Below are positions 7,499 to 9,757 of a DNA stretch of 9,757 nt, piece after piece. Source of the DNA: GCA-2712985 sp964515905 (lineage in GTDB: Bacteria > Pseudomonadota > Alphaproteobacteria > UBA7887); assembly GCA_964515905.1 (NCBI GenBank), contig CAZEWK010000048.1, positions 1 through 9,757 of the forward strand. The letters are read 5' to 3'. Both the position numbers and the translations under genes were made by a program. Position 1 is the stretch's first letter, and the number at the start of each line of letters is the position of its first letter. The notes under the pieces are model-generated. The model was not told the origin of the DNA. It saw nothing but the letters and a program-made list of their open reading frames with translations, and made no database searches.

Positions 7499-7517
7499 GG
7501 GGCCTAATTAGCGCCCC
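7499..7517 (-). promoter_or_regulatory. GC-rich hairpin 10 bases after the rplA stop
   Basis: GGGGC and GCCCC pair around GCTAATTAG, whose CT/AG ends can extend the stem past a bulged G. The downstream transcript reads AAATCTGG, with no U-run, so it is unlikely to terminate transcription. It could be a processing or 3'-end stabilising site that separates the rplKA and rplJL messages. Confidence 0.35.
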
Positions 7518-7527
7518 AGTAAATCTT

Positions 7528-8241
7528 TCACTCCTGAACTTCCTTGCTAGCAGTCAAATCTGTCACATCAATTCTTATCCCCGTACCCATGGTAGAGCTT
7601 AATGTTACACGTTCAAGAAAAGTCCCCTTAGCACCAGTTGGCTTTGCGTCATTTATGGCAGAGATGAAAGCCAATACGTTTTCGGTCAATGCACCTTCCG
7701 AAAAACTTGCCTTTCCAATACCAGCATGCACTAGCCCGGCTTTTTCAACACGGAACGCGACTTGCCCCCCTTTAACTGACTTCACTGCTTCTGCCACATC
7801 GTTAGTTACTGTACCAAGCTTCGGGTTAGGCATCAAACCACGAGGCCCAAGTATCTTCCCTAACTTACCTACCACAGCCATCATATCTGGAGTGGCAACA
7901 CATCGATCGAACGGTATCTCCCCCTTGCTCACTGTCTCCGCCAGATCATCAGCACCTACGATATCGGCTCCAGCCGCCCTAGCTTCCTCAGCCTTATCAT
8001 CCTTTGCAAATACACCCACACTGACGGACTTTCCGGTTCCGTTAGGCAATGATACTGCACCTCTAACCATCTGATCAGAGTGTCGAGGATCCACACCCAG
8101 GTTAAGAGCGATCTCGATTGTTTCGTCAAATTTAGACGTTGCTCTCTCCTTAACCATCCTAACTGCATCTGCTACATGGTAGTTGTGCCCACGATCGAGA
8201 CCTTCATGCATCGTACCCTGTCGTTTAGTTCTCTTTGCCAT
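7528..8241 (-). CDS. rplA: 50S ribosomal protein L1
   Basis: L1 forms the mobile stalk near the ribosomal E site, helping release deacylated tRNA, and represses its own operon by binding the mRNA. The 237 residues match the family length (about 230). Domain I is made of both ends of the chain. The central domain II contains the L1 signature VGKLGKILGPRGLMPNPKLG (124-143). GGQVAFRVEKAGLVHAGIGK (148-167) and the C-terminal TLSSTMGTGIRIDV follow. Only five bases separate it from the rplK stop, and the only plausible ribosome binding bases (GGTGGA) fall in the last rplK codons. Translation is therefore probably coupled to rplK. The stop is TGA. Confidence 0.98.
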   Translation of the reverse strand: MAKRTKRQGTMHEGLDRGHNYHVADAVRMVKERATSKFDETIEIALNLGVDPRHSDQMVRGAVSLPNGTGKSVSVGVFAKDDKAEEARAAGADIVGADDLAETVSKGEIPFDRCVATPDMMAVVGKLGKILGPRGLMPNPKLGTVTNDVAEAVKSVKGGQVAFRVEKAGLVHAGIGKASFSEGALTENVLAFISAINDAKPTGAKGTFLERVTLSSTMGTGIRIDVTDLTASKEVQE

Positions 8242-8246
8242 AACTT

Positions 8247-8678
8247 TTATTCCACCACGTCAATGCCCATAGAACGAGCTGTTCCGGCAAGAATTCGGCA
8301 CGCTGCATCAACATCATTAGCGTTCAGATCTTCCTTTTTCGCATCCGCTATTTCTCTTAACTGAACCATAGTTACACTGGCTATGTTCTCAGTCCGACCA
8401 ACTTCGCCATTACCCTTTTCAACACCAGCTGCCTTTTTAATAAAAAAGCTTGCCGGTGGTGATTTGGTCGCAAAACTAAAACTTTTATCTACATATACCG
8501 TAATTACAGTAGGGATAGGCATCCCCTGTTCCATTTTCTGGGTACTAGCATTAAATGCTTTACAAAATTCCATAATATTCACCCCATGCTGTCCGAGAGC
8601 TGGACCGATGGGTGGAGAAGGATTAGCCTGGCCAGCAGGCACCTGGAGTTTTATATAACCATCAATTTTCTTTGCCAT
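8247..8678 (-). CDS. rplK: 50S ribosomal protein L11
   Basis: L11 binds the GTPase-associated centre of 23S rRNA with L10 and takes part in factor-dependent GTP hydrolysis and in the stringent response through RelA. The 143 residues are the standard length. The N-terminal domain has the proline-rich PSPPIGPALGQHGVNIMEFC (20-39), the site associated with thiostrepton action. The linker and C-terminal RNA-binding domain carry KSPPASFFIKKAAG (72-85) and the L11 signature region RTENIASVTMVQLREIADAK (95-114). AGGGG (8685-8689) lies six bases before the ATG. It follows nusG after a 77-base leader. The stop is TAA. Confidence 0.98.
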   Translation of the reverse strand: MAKKIDGYIKLQVPAGQANPSPPIGPALGQHGVNIMEFCKAFNASTQKMEQGMPIPTVITVYVDKSFSFATKSPPASFFIKKAAGVEKGNGEVGRTENIASVTMVQLREIADAKKEDLNANDVDAACRILAGTARSMGIDVVE

Positions 8679-8700
8679 TCTGAACCCCTACAAGATTGGG

Positions 8701-8731
8701 TCGTGGTACGATGATGGCACACCTCCCACGA
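8701..8731 (-). promoter_or_regulatory. Hairpin in the rplK leader, possible L1 translational operator
   Basis: TCGTGG and CCACGA form a 6-bp stem. Inside, GGTG and CATC can form a short upper helix, leaving an asymmetric internal loop (GA against ATCGTA). L1 is known to repress the rplKA message by binding a leader helix with an asymmetric internal loop resembling its 23S rRNA site, with a GTGGGAGG-like strand. GTGGGAGG is present here. The location, 22 bases before the rplK ATG, is right, but the loop bases are not a match I can confirm. Confidence 0.45.
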
Positions 8732-8755
8732 TTTCTGTCCACATAACACAGACTA

Positions 8756-9283
8756 CTATAACTTTTCAACTTGTGTGTACTCCAGTTCCACGGGAGTAGC
8801 ACGTCCAAAAATGGAAACAGAAACTTTAATTCTTGCCTTATCCTCATCAACTTCCTCAATCATACCATTAAATGATGAGAACGGACCATCAGACACCCTA
8901 ACCATCTCGCCAACAGAATAAATTATAGACGGTTTTGGCCGTTCTACCCCTTCCTGGACTTGTTGAAGTATCCGATCTGCCTCAGCCTGAGTAATTGGCG
9001 CAGGCTCGCCCGCCGTCCCTAAAAAGCCCGTGACTTTGGAGGTATTTTTAACTAGATGCCAACTTTCATTCGTCATAACCATTTTTATTAAGACGTATCC
9101 GGGGAAAAACTTGCGTTCACTAGAAATTTTCTGCCCACGACGCATTTCAACTACTTCTTCAGTAGGAACCAGAATATTTTCAAATAATTCGGGCATATTA
9201 CGATCTGCTTGTTCTCTCAAAGCTTGAGCAACTTTCTTTTCAAAGCCAGAATAAGTATGAACAATGTACCAGCGGGCTTCCAT
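8756..9283 (-). CDS. nusG: Transcription termination/antitermination factor NusG
   Basis: NusG binds RNA polymerase through its N-terminal domain, suppressing pausing. Its C-terminal KOW domain contacts Rho or ribosomal protein S10 and so couples transcription with termination or translation. The 175 residues are typical. The NGN domain runs from 4 to about 110, with WYIVHTYSGFEKKVA at the start and RKFFPGYVLIKM (57-68). VKNTSKVTGFLG (78-89) follows. The KOW domain covers about 122-175 (VGEMVRVSDGPFSSFNGMIE, then VSVSIFGRATPVELEYTQVE). The ATG lies six bases after the secE stop, with GGCGG immediately upstream and GGAG slightly farther back inside secE, so the two are probably translated together. 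The stop is TAG. Confidence 0.98.
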   Translation of the reverse strand: MEARWYIVHTYSGFEKKVAQALREQADRNMPELFENILVPTEEVVEMRRGQKISSERKFFPGYVLIKMVMTNESWHLVKNTSKVTGFLGTAGEPAPITQAEADRILQQVQEGVERPKPSIIYSVGEMVRVSDGPFSSFNGMIEEVDEDKARIKVSVSIFGRATPVELEYTQVEKL

Positions 9284-9289
9284 TTCCGC

Positions 9290-9487
9290 CTATACTCCAA
9301 TTCCAAGAATTAGCCGCACACCCCAGGATAAAATCTGGTCCACGAAGAAAAAGAATATCATCAGCAAGAATACCATAACGAACACCATAGCAGTCGTCAC
9401 CATAGTTTCCTTTCGTGTCGGCCATGTAACCTTTGCTACTTCTTGGCGAACCTCACGAACAAATTCGCCAGGATTTGTTTTGGCCAT
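9290..9487 (-). CDS. secE: Preprotein translocase subunit SecE (short, single-membrane-span form)
   Basis: SecE clamps and stabilises SecY in the inner-membrane SecYEG protein-export channel. The 65-residue form with one membrane helix is the usual one outside the gammaproteobacteria; E. coli has three spans. The amphipathic surface helix and conserved motif are visible as FVREVRQEVAKVTWPTRKET (9-28). A hydrophobic segment follows at about 29-57, with a run of four phenylalanines at 45-48. A good AAGGAG (9497-9502) lies nine bases before the ATG. The gene sits between tRNA-Trp and nusG, its normal place. The stop is TAG. Confidence 0.95.
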   Translation of the reverse strand: MAKTNPGEFVREVRQEVAKVTWPTRKETMVTTAMVFVMVFLLMIFFFFVDQILSWGVRLILGIGV

Positions 9488-9540
9488 TCCAAAGCACTCC
9501 TTCTCAATCTCAATGTCCCAAACGAATTAATAAAAAAACT

Positions 9541-9616
9541 TGGCAGGAGTGGAGGGACTCGAACCCCCAGCCCCCGGTTTTGGAGACCGGTGCTCTACCA
9601 ATTGAGCTACACTCCT
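9541..9616 (-). tRNA. trnW: tRNA-Trp (CCA anticodon)
   Basis: The 76-base cloverleaf folds fully. The acceptor stem pairs AGGAGTG with CACTCCT, followed by discriminator G and an encoded CCA end (9543-9541). The D arm reads GCTC...GAGC with AATTGGTA. The anticodon stem CCGGT/ACCGG encloses CTCCAAA, with anticodon CCA at 9583-9581. The variable loop has five bases. The T arm GGGGG-TTCGAGT-CCCTC has one G-U pair. The tRNA lies between tuf and secE, an arrangement common in alphaproteobacteria, and is presumably cut out of the tuf-secE transcript. Confidence 0.98.
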
Positions 9617-9655
9617 CCATGGGACTTTTTGATTCTCACTAACTCTCTCTAGAGA

Positions 9656-9757
9656 TTATTCAATGATTTCAGCGACGACGCCCGCACCAACAGTGCGTCC
9701 ACCTTCACGAATTGCAAACCGTAAACCCTGATCCATGGCAATTGGAACGATTAATTC
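9656..9757 (-). CDS. tuf: Elongation factor Tu, C-terminal end (partial)
   Basis: The last 33 codons and TAA stop of EF-Tu are present, running in from the window edge. The residues ELIVPIAMDQGLRFAIREGG and then RTVGAGVVAEIIE match domain 3, the part that contacts the T arm of aminoacyl-tRNA and EF-Ts. EF-Tu brings aminoacyl-tRNA to the ribosomal A site as a GTP complex. The 39 bases between its stop and tRNA-Trp show no terminator or promoter, so the tRNA is probably cotranscribed with it. Confidence 0.97.
   Translation of the reverse strand, partial: ELIVPIAMDQGLRFAIREGGRTVGAGVVAEIIE

Larger units (their letters stand above)
7234..7527 (-). promoter_or_regulatory. rplJ leader, probable L10(L12)4 autoregulatory region (294 nt)
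   Basis: No gene lies in this gap. The transcript strand is rich in stable hairpins: GGGGC/GCCCC just after rplA, a multi-tier stem at 7325-7381 with a kink-turn-like internal loop, and a 7-bp stem at 7291-7310. The L10-L12 complex is known to bind the rplJ leader at a kink-turn resembling its 23S rRNA site and repress rplJL translation. Position, length and folding fit this. The order of hairpins and the assignment of the binding site are my inference from hand folding. Confidence 0.65.

Noticed and set aside
9532..9538. Run of seven T on the transcript strand just after tRNA-Trp as a terminator
   Set aside because: The nearest stem (the T arm) ends well before the run and no hairpin abuts it. 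The downstream secE has no obvious promoter, so readthrough is expected.

Overview
This window carries the conserved transcription/translation cluster tuf - trnW - secE - nusG - rplK - rplA - rplJ - rplL - rpoB - rpoC. All genes lie on the minus strand, so the transcript reads from high to low coordinates. The protein sequences look alphaproteobacterial. RpoB begins with the SFTGRKRIRK... MPNLIEVQK type of N-terminus and has an alphaproteobacterial-style lobe. RplJ has the (M/V)DRxQKEE start, and a tRNA-Trp sits between tuf and secE. The DNA is moderately AT-rich by eye, which would fit a marine or otherwise AT-leaning lineage. Genus or order cannot be assigned from the sequence alone.

Layout from upstream to downstream on the minus strand: the last 33 codons of EF-Tu (9757-9656); tRNA-Trp(CCA) with encoded CCA (9616-9541); secE (9487-9290); nusG (9283-8756); a 77-nt leader with a possible L1 site; rplK (8678-8247) closely coupled to rplA (8241-7528); a 294-nt leader with several strong hairpins and a kink-turn-like element, taken as the L10(L12)4 autoregulatory region; rplJ (7233-6715, TTG start); rplL (6649-6269); a 272-nt spacer with a possible internal promoter; rpoB (5996-1692, 1434 aa); and the first part of rpoC (from 1623). 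Together they encode the translocon subunit SecE, the elongation factor NusG, the L11/L1/L10/L12 proteins of the ribosomal stalks, and the two catalytic subunits of RNA polymerase.

Two things stand out. First, rpoC is closed by an in-frame TAA only ten codons after the catalytic NADFDGD motif. Recognisable RpoC sequence continues in the same frame to the window edge and meets a second stop (TGA). A functional bacterium cannot use such a beta' subunit, so this is either a sequence error near a contig end or a real lesion. Recoding is unlikely because TAA, TAG and TGA all end other genes here. Second, RpoB has an in-frame insertion of about 73 residues in its lobe region (residues ~399-471) that is absent from E. 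coli beta and from the alphaproteobacterial beta sequences I can recall.

The rest is a standard core operon. I see no mobile element, CRISPR array, defence system or new gene family. The plus strand holds no credible gene.
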